Shown here piece after piece: positions 10,662-23,591 of a DNA stretch of 64,000 bases (the stretch's first letter is position 1; every line of letters begins with the position of its first letter). The position numbers were made by a program, and so were the translations under genes. The stretch is from Anastatus disparis (Eukaryota > Arthropoda > Insecta > Hymenoptera > Eupelmidae), in the NCBI GenBank assembly GCA_017163975.1, contig JAFFSR010000004.1, positions 8,432,001 to 8,496,000 on the forward strand. Direction: 5' to 3'. The notes under the pieces were generated by a model that was not told the DNA's origin, did not search any database, and saw only the letters and a program-made list of their open reading frames with translations.

Positions 10662-13600
10662 TTACCCAAGAATAGGCTTTCTGTTACTATAGGGTCCTAT
10701 AGAAGGTATTTCTTTCTTGGTTTTAATATCCATTGCTTTGCGTAAATAGGACATGTCGTAAAAGCGTCTTGATATTATAAAAAGTAATGCAATTGTTAAG
10801 TTTGAGAAAAATTCTATCCCGGTGAACATATACCATTCACGATTATTTTTACAATAAAATATCTCGATTAATTTTTTAACAACAGATAATTGATGATTAT
10901 TGTAAAGACAATTCATAGCGAGACCAACCCCTATAGCAATCATTGTCCCGAAAAATGAGTCAACAAAAGCATAGTTGATAACACACCTGAAAGAAAATAT
11001 CACAATTAATTCGAATAAAAAGCCTTATTATATTATTAAAAAATAATTATTAGTTCATGGATGAAAACTTTCATTTTTTTTTTATAAATATTAAAGTTAT
11101 TTGAATGAAAAAAAGAGTATTAAAAATTTTGAACAGATATATGACAATAATAATAAAAATAAAATAAAGAAAAAGATAAAGTATTACATAATATATAATG
11201 AAAAACAAAAATGAAAAGAAAATTCTGAACACATTCAACTTTTGTTTTAGCATATGATTTTTTACAAGAATGTTGATATTCTTAGGCAAATATAACTGAT
11301 ATTAGCTTTAATATCGATCCTTTATATGAACTGTTTACTATCCAGAAAAATAGCCTGCATCTTAGATGGATTGAAATTTAGGTCATTCTCTGATGCCCAC
11401 TTCAAAACCAAATCAAACTCAACATTCATCAACTTAATCTCATGTAAAAGATTAGCAGGGCCAAAAGAATAATGAAGGAGAGAGAGAATGTATATATGAG
11501 AGTAAAAGAGTATACTGATACATGTATATGCGTGCAAGTGAGAGCGGCCTTAGTATACCCGAAACAGAAAAAAGGGCCTAAAAGAGCGAGTGAGTTCAGA
11601 CTAAAGTGAGCTGGACCCGAATAAATATCATATATCTCTTATTATAAAATTTATTTTCATTATGTAATTCTAATATAAATATAAAAATAATATGTAAATT
11701 ATTATTTTAATTTTTCTCACCCGATTAAATGTATGGTAGAAATGTCTTCCATTATCACTATATGTTCCTTTCTAGCAATCAACATCAGACCGGAAATCGT
11801 GAAAAATATAAGTAAAAATATTGCGCTCAAAGACATTATAATTATAATAGTCAAATTTACTGAATCTAGTAATACAGAGAATCCCGTCCCAAAGACAATT
11901 CCAGATGGAATTAGTACAACACTAATTACTGATACAATAGTTCGTAGAAACCTGAAAGTGGAATCAAATAAAATAATTATGTAATTCGTGTCTTTTGACT
12001 TTTTAAAAATTTATTTTATTACCCGGAATTATTTGTTGTTTCAATATCTGTGTTTTTAAAGTCAAATTTATATGTTGCCCACGGCAAAATAGATAAAATC
12101 GGCATATATGGAAGAAAAATTACTATTATTATAGATAACACAACTTCCGGCTTATCTGTTGGTACTTTTTTGATTTTAGGAAATATAAAATTCACAACCA
12201 TGAAAGATACAACTATTACTTGTGCACAGAGGTAAACTACTGTAGTTAATCTAAGATAATTAAGAAATTTGTGACCAGTAAGTGCATAAAACAGAGTTAA
12301 ATACAATGTTACAGTTAATGATAAATTTATATGCGAGTTATTGCTCAAATCAGGTAATAAATATTTAAAAATAAAAAATTTATCAACTTCTATTTCAGCT
12401 TCCTTGAAGTATTTAATTATTGCTTTTGCATCTATTTCTTTCAAGAATCGCTTAAGCGGATTTTCAAAGCTAGAATCATTTGGTTGTACGTTAACTAAAA
12501 AAAAACATTAACTTTAGCTTATTTCATAATTAATGTTAGAACAAAATTTATAATAAAATATAACTCACCATAAATAATTAATCCTAACCAAGTTAACATT
12601 ACACAAAAAAGAATAGTTATACATACAATACTGAATAAGTAACTTTTGAAGCCATTCTGAGTATATTTTATGGAATACTTTATGGGATTCTCTGTAGAAT
12701 AGTTTGAGCTGTCTTCTATAGAATTCTGTTTTATTTTTAATAATTTCTTCAAATCTGTAATAGAAATCATTTCATTTTAGGTGATGTGATGATTTATATA
12801 TAGTTAACAACATTGTAATTTCCTTAATTTTTAATATTCATTCAAAATTATTTCTAAATATCTGTATATTATGCTTTTTATTATTTAAAATGAAAGACTT
12901 TCATATATAAATACTTTAGAAAACTTGAGATTAAGCATCAAAATTTTGGAAAACTCTAATGTCAGTATTTTAAACTACTTTAATCATTGCATAAAATAAA
13001 TCTTAAATTTAATACATATTTCTAAAATAATATAATGTATGCTATTTATTTTCGAAAATCATTTATTATGCATAAAAATATACGAAAATAAATTATGTTA
13101 GTTTGGAAATTTAAAGTAATAACCACTTACAAGGAGAGTGTTAGGGTATTGGGTCGTCGATTTTGCTAAAATTTTGGGAGATGGTTCTGGATGGAGAAAT
13201 ATGATAAAAGTACTAGATCCTAAGGCTCAATATTTCCCTAGTTACAGGCAATCAAAGACTGTCATTATAAAAGTTACTAGATTTTCAAACGCTTATAATT
13301 CTTTAGTATTAATAGCAAGAAGCTTAAACTTATTTTGTATGAAAGCTTAGCTTAAATCCTTTTAAAATAGTTATTATTTTTTTCAAAAGTTATAAAGCAA
13401 TAAAGATTAGACCTAATATTCCTTTTTATAACATTAATTAATAATAAGTCATAAAATTTAGTCCAATGTTTAATGCTCTAAAACTTTTGAAAAAAATAAT
13501 ATTTTTATATACTATAACTACTATTTTAAATAAATTTGAGCTCAGCTTTCATTTAAGCTTTTAACTATTAATGCTAAAGAATTATACGCGTTTTTAAAAT

Positions 13601-15192
13601 TTAGTCACTTTTATAGTGACAAAATTATCTTATAAAATTTAAGTGAAATCGTCAACCCAACACCCTGACCCTCTCCTTGTTAGTGGACAGTCTTTTTTCT
13701 TCGTTGTACAATGGCAAATATTATCAACATTAGCGGATTTTGGTTGTCGAAAGAAGATTAAACTTGAAAGGCATTGCTTGAATTTTTAATGCTTTTTCAA
13801 CCGAATTCTTGTTCTTTTAGGTCTAAAATAAAACTTTAGTTCAAATATAGGAATTGCTTAGCATAAAAAATATGCACTTTATAATAGGAACAAAAAGGAA
13901 ATAAATATTTTTAAATAAGTAAAATTAATGAAGTTTAAGAATATATCAAGGTATAACTGAAAACTTTCTTTATGATGTAAAAGAATTCTTTTTAGTGTCC
14001 TGAAACAATTAGAAAAATTTTAGACACAGCTATTTTAGACGTTTTTAAATACAAGACTCGAACAAAAATCATCTTCAATTGGGATGTTGCATGAAAAATT
14101 TTTTTTAAATCCATCATATCCGTCATTTAGAAAAAGAAAAAATAAAGGATACGTATTTTTTTTATCATAAAAATAAAAACTCAAAGAGATAGAGGCAGTT
14201 AAAAATTGGTGTGAAGTCACGAGTACAGGTGAACTCGTGATGTCATGTACATTGGTGCTACATCTATATAATTGAATTAACTTACACAGTCTATAACTTT
14301 CGCAATTCATCATATTTTAAAAAACGAAAAAATACGGGTCTTTTATTTTTTCGTACTCTACCTGACGGATATATTGCATTTTTTCATGCAAGGTCCCAAT
14401 TAAAAATCAATATCTTCTGATGTAAGTAGTACACTTACGGAAATGATTTCTAGCGGGGAAACGAATAGTCGACTTGATTAGGGTTTCTCCACGCAAAGAG
14501 AAATCTACTAGATGCTAGGAGAATTATGCACTCTATACAAACGACGTAGTTTTTGTTGATAAAATAAAAATCTCTTCCCGCTAGGAGAAGTTCACTAGCC
14601 TACAGAGAAAATCTGACTGATTCTATTTTCACTTATATAACCCAACATTATTACGCGGCATTGCTTTACGTACTTCTTTAGTATGTTAAGATATATTATT
14701 AAATATTTCAAATAGAAATTTGCTTGGATGTAAGAAAAATCCACTTGAGGATTAAATATTAAAAGACCATGTAAAAATTAAATCGTCAAGCATTTTTTTA
14801 TTAGACTCAAGAACACCCGAAAACAAGTAAATTTTATTGTCTCTCCAAGTGGAAATATATTAGCGAGAATAACAAGAATACATTCTACTACCAGCTAGTC
14901 GATTCCACTTGCCTCAAGAAATCATTTCTGTCAGTGTACTTCAATAAATATTTTTGTTATATATTTTGAGCTGAAATTTAAGTTTTAAATCATTTGGTAT
15001 AATACTGTAAATTAAAAAATTACGACCAGTATCAAACTTCATTGATGATGAAAATAACATGGAAACTTTTTATTTTTTCTAATATACATTTTACTGAACA
15101 AATATAAAAATGATCATGAATTAATTTTTAAATACTCTAGAATAAAATATGCTAATTTGTTTATTGAATACATCAAAACACTCACTTTGCAT
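10662..15192 (-). CDS. Multi-pass membrane protein, array copy B (5 exons)
   Basis: Exons in coding order: 15186-15192, 12569-12754, 12023-12494, 11721-11951, 10662-10986; total 1221 nt, 406 residues. Splice sites and phases match copy A. The start exon reads ATG CAA A|GTGAGT, a stronger donor than in A. An ATG at 12768-12770, upstream of the second exon's acceptor, is in frame (MISITDL) and is an alternative start; it is absent in copies A and C. Copy B has a five-residue insertion (FYDMS) near the C-terminus, shared with D and E. Variable residues are Lys-Asn-Asn before the last hydrophobic segment and Ser at the FFxNL position. The first intron is 2431 nt and holds three MITEs. Function unknown. 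Confidence 0.72.
11322..11537 (-). mobile_element. LINE reverse-transcriptase remnant in the last intron of gene B
   Basis: A 71-codon open stretch with KWASENDLNFNPSKMQAIFL, homologous to the remnant in the other four copies. Same orientation as the host gene. Too short to be active. Confidence 0.6.
13123..13686. mobile_element. 564-bp foldback MITE, copy B
   Basis: The left end CCACTTACAAGGAGAG and right end CTCTCCTTGTTAGTGG are near-complements, and complementarity continues through most of the interior (for example the AGCTTAAAC and GAAAGCTTA words meet in the middle). It lies in the first intron. The plus-strand open frame over the left arm is not a gene. A full copy is in D, a truncated one in E; A and C lack the segment. 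Confidence 0.75.
14078..14400. mobile_element. Unit B-specific 323-bp MITE (ATTGGGA ends)
   Basis: ATTGGGATGTTGCATGAAAA at the left is mirrored by TTTTCATGCAAGGTCCCAAT at the right. Copies A, C and D have an uninterrupted TTTTCAGTTAAAAATC at this place, so it is an insertion private to B. The minus-strand open frame inside is a shadow of the MITE. Confidence 0.75.
14432..14936. mobile_element. CACTGACAG-type MITE, copy B
   Basis: Same element and insertion site as 2814-3266, flanked by TA. The left end has drifted (CACTTACGG). About 40 bp of interior is kept here but lost in A, C and D (near 14553-14592). Confidence 0.75.
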
Positions 15193-15540
15193 TGTATCGG
15201 GAGCAAACGCTAGGTTTGTTTACAAAAAATCAACTGATCCAATTAAAAAATCAGAGCAGCTTATTTCGATCTGTTCGCAGCAGTTCCCATTTTGACCATC
15301 TCATTTAATTTACTTTGTATTTCATGGCGCCACCTGAGGTCTTGACAAAGCGAATATAAAAAAGGAAACCATAGTAATACTACTACATAGAAAAAAAATT
15401 TTCTTTGAAAATAGATATAACACATATACACTTTAACGATTCACCCTCTCCCAACCGAAAATTCGTAGCTACACCTCTGTCTATATTTCGAGACATAAAT
15501 AGCCATAGGGAACTAAAGAGATTCTTTTAATGCTAGCTCA
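15186..15540 (-). promoter_or_regulatory. Initiator exon and putative promoter block, gene B
   Basis: Equivalent of the 3877-4230 block. The minus strand has an intact CTCF-core-like CAGGTGGCGCC at about 15327-15337. A plus-strand TATAAAAAA lies near 15355. The initiator ATG is at 15190-15192. Confidence 0.4.
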
Positions 15541-16512
15541 TTGTTTTTTGAGCTTTAGGTATATGTATAATTACTGTAAAAAATGTCAAAAAGAAAATAT
15601 TATGTTTGAAAGAAAGTTAAAGAAAAGTTAACGAACTATAGACTTGTTGTAGACATAAGACCTTTATACCAATATATTGATCGTTCACAGCCTTACGCAT
15701 TTCTTTTTTTTATGTAAATACAAGATTATAATTTTTACACCAAGTTTCGTCATCGCGTTTTGTCAACTGTGGTAGAACTACGTAAGCTACAGGCAGTTTA
15801 AATTTTAGAGATAGTTTCGCTATTAAAATGGAATCGTTAATCTTCTTTTCCTTCCGTTTTTTTGTAATAATTTATGATTTATGTCAATTTAACAAATGCA
15901 CAGATGCAATTTTAACAAACTGAAAAACGATTTACTCCTTTCGAAAACACGCATTAAATAAATATTAATAATACTTAATAATGTTAATTTTAAAATTTTA
16001 AATTCAGTAGTTTTGTTTACTTTATTTAATTTTTGAGGATAATTGCATTTAAAATTAAAAAAAGTTTGAATATTTTCGTAAATAAAAACTCTTAGCGTGA
16101 GCAATAAAAAGCTACGTCGGAACTGCAGGATATGATTTTTTTATGAAAAAAAAGAACCCGTGTTCTTTTTGTCGAATAGGCTCCCTAGATAAGGATATGA
16201 GTAAATCCTCCATAGTGTTAAAATTTCATTTATAATAAAATTAAAAAAAAAATTACAGATACACGTATAAAATTATTTTTTTCTTAATTTTGACGTATTA
16301 TAAAAAAAAATCGCGTTACTCATTTTTAAGGGTAGTCATTTTAAGGTACATCTAGGTACACTAGGTAATCAATGTCAATCCGGGAAATTTAATAGCCGAA
16401 AAAAATTCAATAATTTTTAGAGTACTTAAAATAATACTTTAAAACCAACTTAAAAATTCCATTGAGTACTATAAAATAGTAAATTATAAAGTTCACAACA
16501 GAGAAAAGGTGC

Positions 16513-17328
16513 ACTGAGAAAAATAAATTATAACTTTAGTTATAGATAATAATAAAAATTACTATATTTTATAGGAGAGGTGGGACATTTCTGCATTATA
16601 ACGATTTTTATTACATTTATAACAAATATTACTATAAATTTGATAAGGTTGGCAACAATCGTCTAAGAAATGAAACTATTTCTTATTAGAAAAATTGTTA
16701 TATTACATAGTAAAAATTATGCTATAGTAAAATTTGTTATGACACAGTAAAAATATTTGATATCTTATGTTGGAATTAATGTTATAAAAATAATAAATTT
16801 TATTATGCATATAATAAATTTCATTATGCATATAATAAATTTTATTATGAATATAATAAATTTTACTATTTCAAATAGTAATGTCGAGTCGATGATCTGT
16901 AAATTTATTTCTAACCTCAAAATTTTCTACCAAATTGAAAGTATAGTTGTGTAACATATGTAGACGATTCGAAATTCTATAAGTAACATGTCGTAATGGC
17001 GCAGTCGGTAACGTTCACGCTTTCAGTCTCGAGGTCCCGAGTTCGACTCCACTTCAGGTCCGTTTTTTTCTTAGGTAATTTATATTTAAAAAATTAATTA
17101 ATACAATTTAAATTAAAAAATTAAATGAATTAAAAAATTTCAATGACAAAATTTCGGGTACAAAAAAAAAAAAAAAAAATTTTTTTCTACATATCTGTTT
17201 CCATAAATTTTACTATGTAATATAGTAATTTTTATTATAACGCAGAAATGTCCCACTCGTACTATATAATATAGTAATTTTTAATACAATCTATAGTTAA
17301 ATTTATTATAGGATTTCTCTCAGTGATG
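16513..17328. mobile_element. Unit B-specific TIR element (CACTGAGA ends)
   Basis: CACTGAGAAAAATAAATTAT at the left pairs imperfectly with the right end, whose complement begins CACTGAGAGAAATCCTATAA; both continue to TATAGAT. Inner complementary words (GGTGGGACATTTCTGC near 16579 and GCAGAAATGTCCCACTC near 17242) show a long hairpin. It holds a 21-bp tandem repeat (16785-16865) and a tRNA-like insertion. The surrounding 16190-17410 has no counterpart in the other units and no gene was seen in it. Confidence 0.6.
16988..17180 (+). mobile_element. Possible nested tRNA-derived SINE
   Basis: An A-box-like TGGCGCAGTCGG and a B-box-like GAGTTCGACTCC are spaced as in a tRNA gene. A T run and then AT-rich sequence with an A run (17162-17179) follow. 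Target duplications were not found, so the right limit is uncertain. It interrupts the loop of the surrounding TIR element. Confidence 0.45.
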
Positions 17329-17429
17329 CATAAAAGCTTAAGTTTTCATATTAGAAGATAAAAACATATTTTCAAATGTGAATTACGTTTTTTAATTATA
17401 ATTTCAAAGTAACACAGAACTTTATCTAC

Positions 17430-17598
17430 ACTAGGCACACTCGCCTTCGGCTCCAGGTGATAATTATATGTGCTATGGGGTCACCATTTTACCTCCCGTG
17501 GAGTGTATACTATTTTTCGCCATACCCTGGCTAAAATTATGACTTTTGTTTTTCGGTGCCAGGACGAAAGTCGTAGTTTCGGGCAGGGTATGGCAAAA
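17430..17598. mobile_element. Right half of the foldback element, unit B
   Basis: Matches the right arm of 6398-6930 (CTCGCCTTCGGCTCCAGG through GGGCAGGGTATGGC). The left arm and centre are missing, replaced by the unrelated block 16190-17410. Confidence 0.6.
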
Positions 17599-17934
17599 AA
17601 AGAATAATTTCCGAATATTTTTAGATTTTTTTTATGTAAGTAAAACTAATTGTATAAACAATGTAAGCAACAAATTAATTTATTTGAATGCAATGATTAT
17701 TTGTATAACAGAATTATTTTATGAATAATACAGTTAAAAATTAATTTTAATCTAAGAAAATGAATTTTTTCCTGTAAAAAATTCAATTTATGTAAAAGCA
17801 GTAAAGTAAGATTAGATATAATATTTAAAAAAATTATATGAGTTTGAAAACTGTCTTCTAATAACAAAAGCCAAACACGAATATATTCAGCTGAATACTC
17901 TTTAGTAACTGTTGATGAATGCTTAGTTTTGATG

Positions 17935-18115
17935 TGGTCAGTGGCTCACTCGATAGAACGATGAATTTCGCAATCCGAGGACCCAAGTTCGATTCCCGCT
18001 CTCGGCCAATTTATACAAGTACCTCTGTATGTTACATGTGCTTTATTCATAAACACGCTAACGACCACCGTCGCTAATTAGCATCAAAATAATGGCATAA
18101 ATATAGCAACGTTAA
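17935..18115 (+). mobile_element. tRNA-derived SINE remnant, unit B
   Basis: Ortholog of the remnant at 7281. The head is better preserved here: GTGGCTCACTCGATAGAACG and AAGTTCGATTCCCGCTCTCG. Confidence 0.65.
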
Positions 18116-19579
18116 ATAAAATTAAAGAACGTTTTAAGGATTTTTTGACAAAAATTGAAATAGCGTAATGATTAATTTAAATAATATTTTTTTTATATAC
18201 TAAATAAATAAATTATTTAGATTTTGTTTATGGTTTCATTGTTTTTAGTTATAATTATTATCAGAATATTTTCTACAAAAATAAAAACTCAGATCTGAAA
18301 GGGTTAATATCAATTGAATTTATAAACAAAAATAGAAATTCGGTATTAAAATTATTAAATGTGCTCCTTTGTTTTATTTATTATAATGTCACATACTTTC
18401 AAAAACAAATTCCCACGTATATTAATAGACAAACCCTTTATTTTAAGAATCTTTTACAGAGTGTTGTACCTGTATTTGAAACTATACTTCTCTGTTATTT
18501 GTAAATTCATTAAAATTAATTTATTCATAATTATTTCTAATTTGTACCTTACTGTTTTCCTATATCGATCCCAAGCCAGCCGTAATTCAAAGTAATTATT
18601 ACTTTGCGTGTTATACATCATCTTTGCGTATAGAGAGATCATTATTATGTAACTTGAATGAAATTCTCAATGGATAGATCGTAGGTCGACGTTACGGGAC
18701 CTTCTATAATGTCATGGGATGCATTCTACGCGACATGGGATTGCGTCAGAATCCATTTTTATTTGCGCTAGTGCTCTGCAACTCATTTACGAGCCATAGG
18801 CTGTATTCACAGTAGCATGGAAGTTCGGCAATTCAAAATTCCACCTGTGATAAATTAATAACGGTAAAATTTGCTCCAGTATGCTGAATCGTGGTTCATG
18901 ATTATTCTTGAATCAACCATACGATACAAAATAACAATTTGATATTTTTTTATTTGTCAAGTATTTTATATACAATAGGAGTAAATACGTATAACAAGCC
19001 ATATAGAGATACCGAGTAAACATTTCATTATCACACAGTAGCTTTTTTTGTGACCGTTTCATTAATTATAAAAATACCTAATATCAACCGAAGATCGTTC
19101 TAGCAAATGTAATATGCATGCGAAAAGAGCTTGCATAAATTATTCACACTCGTGAAAAATCCCGTGGTTTTAAATCTGATTGCTACAACTAAGCGTTTAA
19201 AAGATGTATCCTCGATATACTTATATTTTATACAAGTTCTCAGAAATAGCCCTAGCGTCAATCGCATTAGACGTGCATGTATGATACGATATAACCTATC
19301 TATTTACACGTGTTTTCTTGACTCGGTATAATATTATATACATAGTATGATACGACATAACCAAGCTATTTACACGTGCATTCATGATTCGGTATACGAT
19401 TATATATAACCTGGTATACGCGAATCAATAGCTAGGTATAAGCTTACAGTAGTATCCTCGGTATGCATATACGTATAAATAACCAAGCTATTAATACGCG
19501 CACACACACCTCGGCATAGTAATCTCAGTACGCATACACGCGCAAATAACCAAGCTATTTACATGCGCATACTCACCGC

Positions 19580-19920
19580 GATGAACAGCTCGGTACACTA
19601 GCATAGTAACCACGCTAAATACACACCGCGGTATAAACAGCTTGATATACTAGCATATCAACCACGCTAAATACACACCGCGGTATAAACAGCTCGGTAT
19701 ACTAGTATATTAACCGCGCTAAATATACACCGCCGTATAAACAGCTCGTTATACTAGTATATTAACCGCGCTAAATATACACCGCGTTATAAACAGCTCG
19801 GTATACTAGCATATTAACCATGCTAAATATATACCACGGTATAAATAGCTCGATATACTAGCATATTAACCGCGCTGAATATACACTGTGGTATAAACAG
19901 CTCGGTACAATAGTATGCCG
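19580..19920. repeat. 52-bp satellite in left arm of unit B palindrome
   Basis: GGTATAAACAGCTCGGTATA recurs every 52 bp (for example GTATAAACAG at 19631 and 19683). Monomers also carry CTAAATATACACCG. The right arm has only a short remnant of this tract. Confidence 0.85.
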
Positions 19921-20535
19921 CGCTATTTACCCGTGTATACATGCCTCGCTATACGAGCATACGTGTATAAAAATAGCTCGGTATACTAGCATATTAACCA
20001 CGCTAAATATACACCACGGTATAAACAGCTCGGTACAATAGTATGCCGTGCAATTTACCCGCGTATACATGCCTCGCTATACGAGCATAGACAACGAGGC
20101 ATACGTGTATAAATATAGCTCGATATACTAGCATATTAACCGCGCTAAATATACACCTCGGTATAAACAGCTCGGTACAATAATATGCCGCGCTATTTAC
20201 CCGCGTATACATGCCTCGCTATACGAGCATAGACAACGAGGTATACGTGTATAAAAACAGCTCGGTACAATAGTATGCCGCGCTATTTAGCCGCGTTTAC
20301 ATGCCTCGCTATACGAGCATAGACAACGAGGTATACGTGTATAAAAACAGCTCGGTACAATAGTATGCCGCGCTATTTAGCCGCGTTTACATGCCTCGCT
20401 ATACGAGCATAGACAACGAGGTATACGTGTATAAAAACAGCTCGGTACAATAGTATGCCGCGCTATTTAGCCGCGTTTACATGCCTCGCTATACGAGCAT
20501 AGACAACGAGTTATACGTGTATAAAAATAGCTCGG
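19921..20535. repeat. 90-bp satellite in left arm of unit B palindrome
   Basis: ATACGAGCATAGACAACGAG recurs at 20221, 20311, 20401 and 20491, an exact 90-bp period; older monomers precede it. The right arm (21820-22090) has fewer monomers, so the arms differ in copy number. Confidence 0.9.
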
Positions 20536-22483
20536 TATACACGTATATACACCTAGGTTAAGACATATGAACGCACGTATATTACGTGTGTCACGTTGAT
20601 AATTTTATACTCGTCTCAAAGTTCGTCTGCATGTGTTCCTAGATGCATCATGTATGTTCTCATATCAATGCGTGCAATCAAACTTCAATATTTATTTAAA
20701 TTAAGAAAAGGAGTTAAGATACGTTTTATTTTTTTTTCCTCTGTGATAATTTATTTAGTTCCTCTGTGATAGTTTATTGTAAGAAATTGATTAGTTTTCA
20801 TTTGTTTCTTAGAGGTTATGATATTGATATACACAAGTTAAATTATTTTGTATATATACTGTAGAAAGCATTATATTTCTGATTTTTTTTCAAATAATTG
20901 ACCAAATGGTGATATTAGATGATACTACACTGAGAAAAAAATTTATTTGGATTAAGTAAGGCTTAATTGAATCAATGAAATCCCTTAGGTGCGGGCGACA
21001 CATAAAATATTTTGTTACATTAATACAAATATTTTAATTGAGTCAAATAAATATTTCATTTTTAAAATAAATATTTGATTCTACTAAACATCACAAATAT
21101 TAGTTGAATAAAATTAATTTATTGTTTTAAAAAAATTTTTTATTTATTCAAATGCATATTTGTTTTTCTAATTGCTTATTTCATTACATCAATATGCATA
21201 TAGTAACTGCATCAAATAATATTTTGTATTTTCAAATAAATATTTGACTTACTAAATGTCGCGAAGATTGATTCAATAAAATTAATTCACTGTTTTAACA
21301 AAATAAATTATCAATGAAAATATCCATTTGTTTTTCCAATTAATTATTTCATCATTTTAATGCTATATTAAAAGTAAATTAGTTCAATATTTTATATTTT
21401 CAAATAAAAGTATAATTTATTGAAAATTGCAAAAATTTTATCAAATATTTGACAAAAAAATCAGAAATATAATGCTTTATACAGTATATTTACAACATAA
21501 TTTAACTAGTGTAGATCAATATCATAACCTCTAAGAAACAAATGAAAACTCATCAATTTCTTACAATAAACTATCACAGAGGAACTAAATAAATTATCAC
21601 AGAGGAAAAAAAAATAAAACGTATCTTAACTCCTTTTCTTAATTTAAATAAATATTAAAGTTTGATTGCACGCATTGATATGAGAACATACATGATGCAT
21701 CTAGGAACACATGCAGACGAACTTTGAGACGAGTATAAAATTATCAACGTGACACACGTAATATACGTGCGTTCATATGTCTTAACCTAGGTGTATATAC
21801 GTGTATACCGAGCTATTTTTATACACGTATACCTCGTTGTCTATGCTCGTATAGCGAGGCATGTAAACGCGGCTAAATAGCGCGGCATACTATTGTACCG
21901 AGCTGTTTTTATACACGTATACCTCGTTGTCTATGCTCGTATAGCGAGGCATGTAAACGCGGCTAAATAGCGCGGCATACTATTGTACCGAGCTGTTTTT
22001 ATACACGTATACCTCGTTGTCTATGCTCGTATAGCGAGGCATGTATACGCGGGTAAATAGCGCGGCATATTATTGTACCGAGCTGTTTATACCGCGGTGA
22101 GTATGCGCATGTAAATAGCTTGGTTATTTGCGCGTGTATGCGTACTGAGATTACTATGCCGAGGTGTGTGTGCGCGTATTAATAGCTTGGTTATTTACAC
22201 GTATATGCATACCGAGGATACTACTGTAAGCTTATACCTAGCTATTGATTCGCGTATACCAGGTTATATATAATCGTATACCGAATCATGAATGCACGTG
22301 TAAATAGCTTGGTTATGTCGTATCATACTATGTATATAATATTATACCGAGTCAAGAAAACACGTGTAAATAGATAGGTTATATCGTATCATACATGCAC
22401 GTCTAATGCGATTGACGCTAGGGCTATTTCTGAGAACTTGTATAAAATATAAGTATATTGAGGATACATCTTTTAAACGCTTA

Positions 22484-22853
22484 CCCTACTAAAAAATCTC
22501 AGGTGAGAAATCACCTGATTTCTCAGGTGATTTATCATGCCAAAATCTCATGTGACGATTTTTTTGGTTTTTACACGTTTCAAAGCATACTTACTCAATT
22601 GCGAACTATTTTTAAAAATTTTTTAAAAATTGGAACTTAGAAAATTTTTTTTAAAATTTGGTCTTAGAAAAAATTATGACTCATTTTACAAAAAATTTTC
22701 TAAGTTCAATTTTTCAAAAATTTTCAAAAATAGTTCGCAATTGACTAAGTATGCTTTGAAACGTGTAAAAACCAAAAAAATCGTCACATGAGATTTTGGC
22801 ATGATAAATCACCTGAGAAATCAGGTGATTTCTCACCTGAGATTTTTTAGTAG
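22484..22853. mobile_element. Nested MITE in the right arm only
   Basis: CCTACTAAAAAATCTCAGGT at the left is mirrored by ACCTGAGATTTTTTAGTAGG at the right. Inner repeats of TCACCTGA make a hairpin. The left arm at about 19185-19195 has the uninterrupted empty site (CTACAACTAAGCG), so it inserted after the two palindrome arms existed. Confidence 0.85.
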
Positions 22854-23382
22854 GATTAGTTGTAGCAATCAGATTTAAAACCACGGAATTTTTCACGAGT
22901 GTGAATAATTTATGCAAGCTCTTTTCGCATGCATATTACATTTGCTAGAACGATCTTCGGTTGATATTAGGTATTTTTATAATTAATGAAACGGTCACAA
23001 AAAAAGCTACTGTGTGATAATGAAATGTTTACTCGGTATCTCTATATGGCTTGTTATACGTATTTACTCCTATTGTATATAAAATACTTGACAAATAAAA
23101 AAATATCAAATTGTTATTTTGTATCGTATGGTTGATTCAAGAATAATCATGAACCACGATTCAGCATACTGGAGCAAATTTTACCGTTATTAATTTATCA
23201 CAGGTGGAATTTTGAATTGCCGAACTTCCATGCTACTGTGAATACAGTCATAGGAGAAATTTGTGATTCGAATTATGATAGTTAGGATTTCGATAGGATA
23301 TTATATGAGGACTTGGTTTGAAGTTTAATGCGTTAAGAGTCTTGAGATCGTTCATTTTGGTGATCTTATTAGAGTTGAAAGG

Positions 23383-23591
23383 TATAAAAAGGATTTATAG
23401 AGTATGTCGATTGCTGCAGTTTCTAAAATTGACAAAAAGAAAATTCATTAATTGAAAAGGAAACAAGTAATAACGCATTAAATATGAGTCAACAACAAAA
23501 TGATATTTATATTTACAAACATAAAGAGAGTCCTATGAAAAAATTAAAAGTACGAAACAATGTAAATTTTATAATCATTCAAGTAAGATAA
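23383..23591 (+). promoter_or_regulatory. TATA-type promoter-like site with a short open frame
   Basis: TATAAAAAG at 23383-23391 is followed 35 bp later by GCAGTTTC (initiator-like) at 23416-23423. Then an ATG at 23484 opens a 35-codon frame rich in Gln, Lys and Ile, ending at 23591. CAAGTAAGA at the end of the frame looks like a splice donor. The TATA part is conserved in unit C (39512-39520), where the open frame has been deleted. It may be the vestige of a second gene in the ancestral unit; no family recognised. Confidence 0.3.

Larger units (their letters stand above)
18801..23248. mobile_element. 4.4 kb palindromic foldback element, unit B
   Basis: The left end CTGTATTCACAGTAGCATGG is mirrored at the right end (CCATGCTACTGTGAATACAG), and the arms stay nearly identical for about 1.8-2 kb. 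CATAGG flanks both sides (18795-18800 and 23249-23254), and unit D shows the empty context GAGCCATGGGAGAAAT, so this is an insertion with a target duplication of about 6 bp. The outer 600 bp of each arm is unique sequence, the inner part is satellite, and the middle (about 20930-21440) is an AT-rich spacer. No transposase is encoded. Confidence 0.85.

Noticed and set aside
12768..12770. ATG of MISITDL as the true start of the array genes
   Set aside because: Present in B, D and E but ATT in A and C, where the same bases form a good splice acceptor; the 7-nt upstream exon explains all five. Kept as an alternative.
14035..14313. 92-codon minus-strand frame in unit B
   Set aside because: Contained in the 323-bp MITE that is private to unit B.
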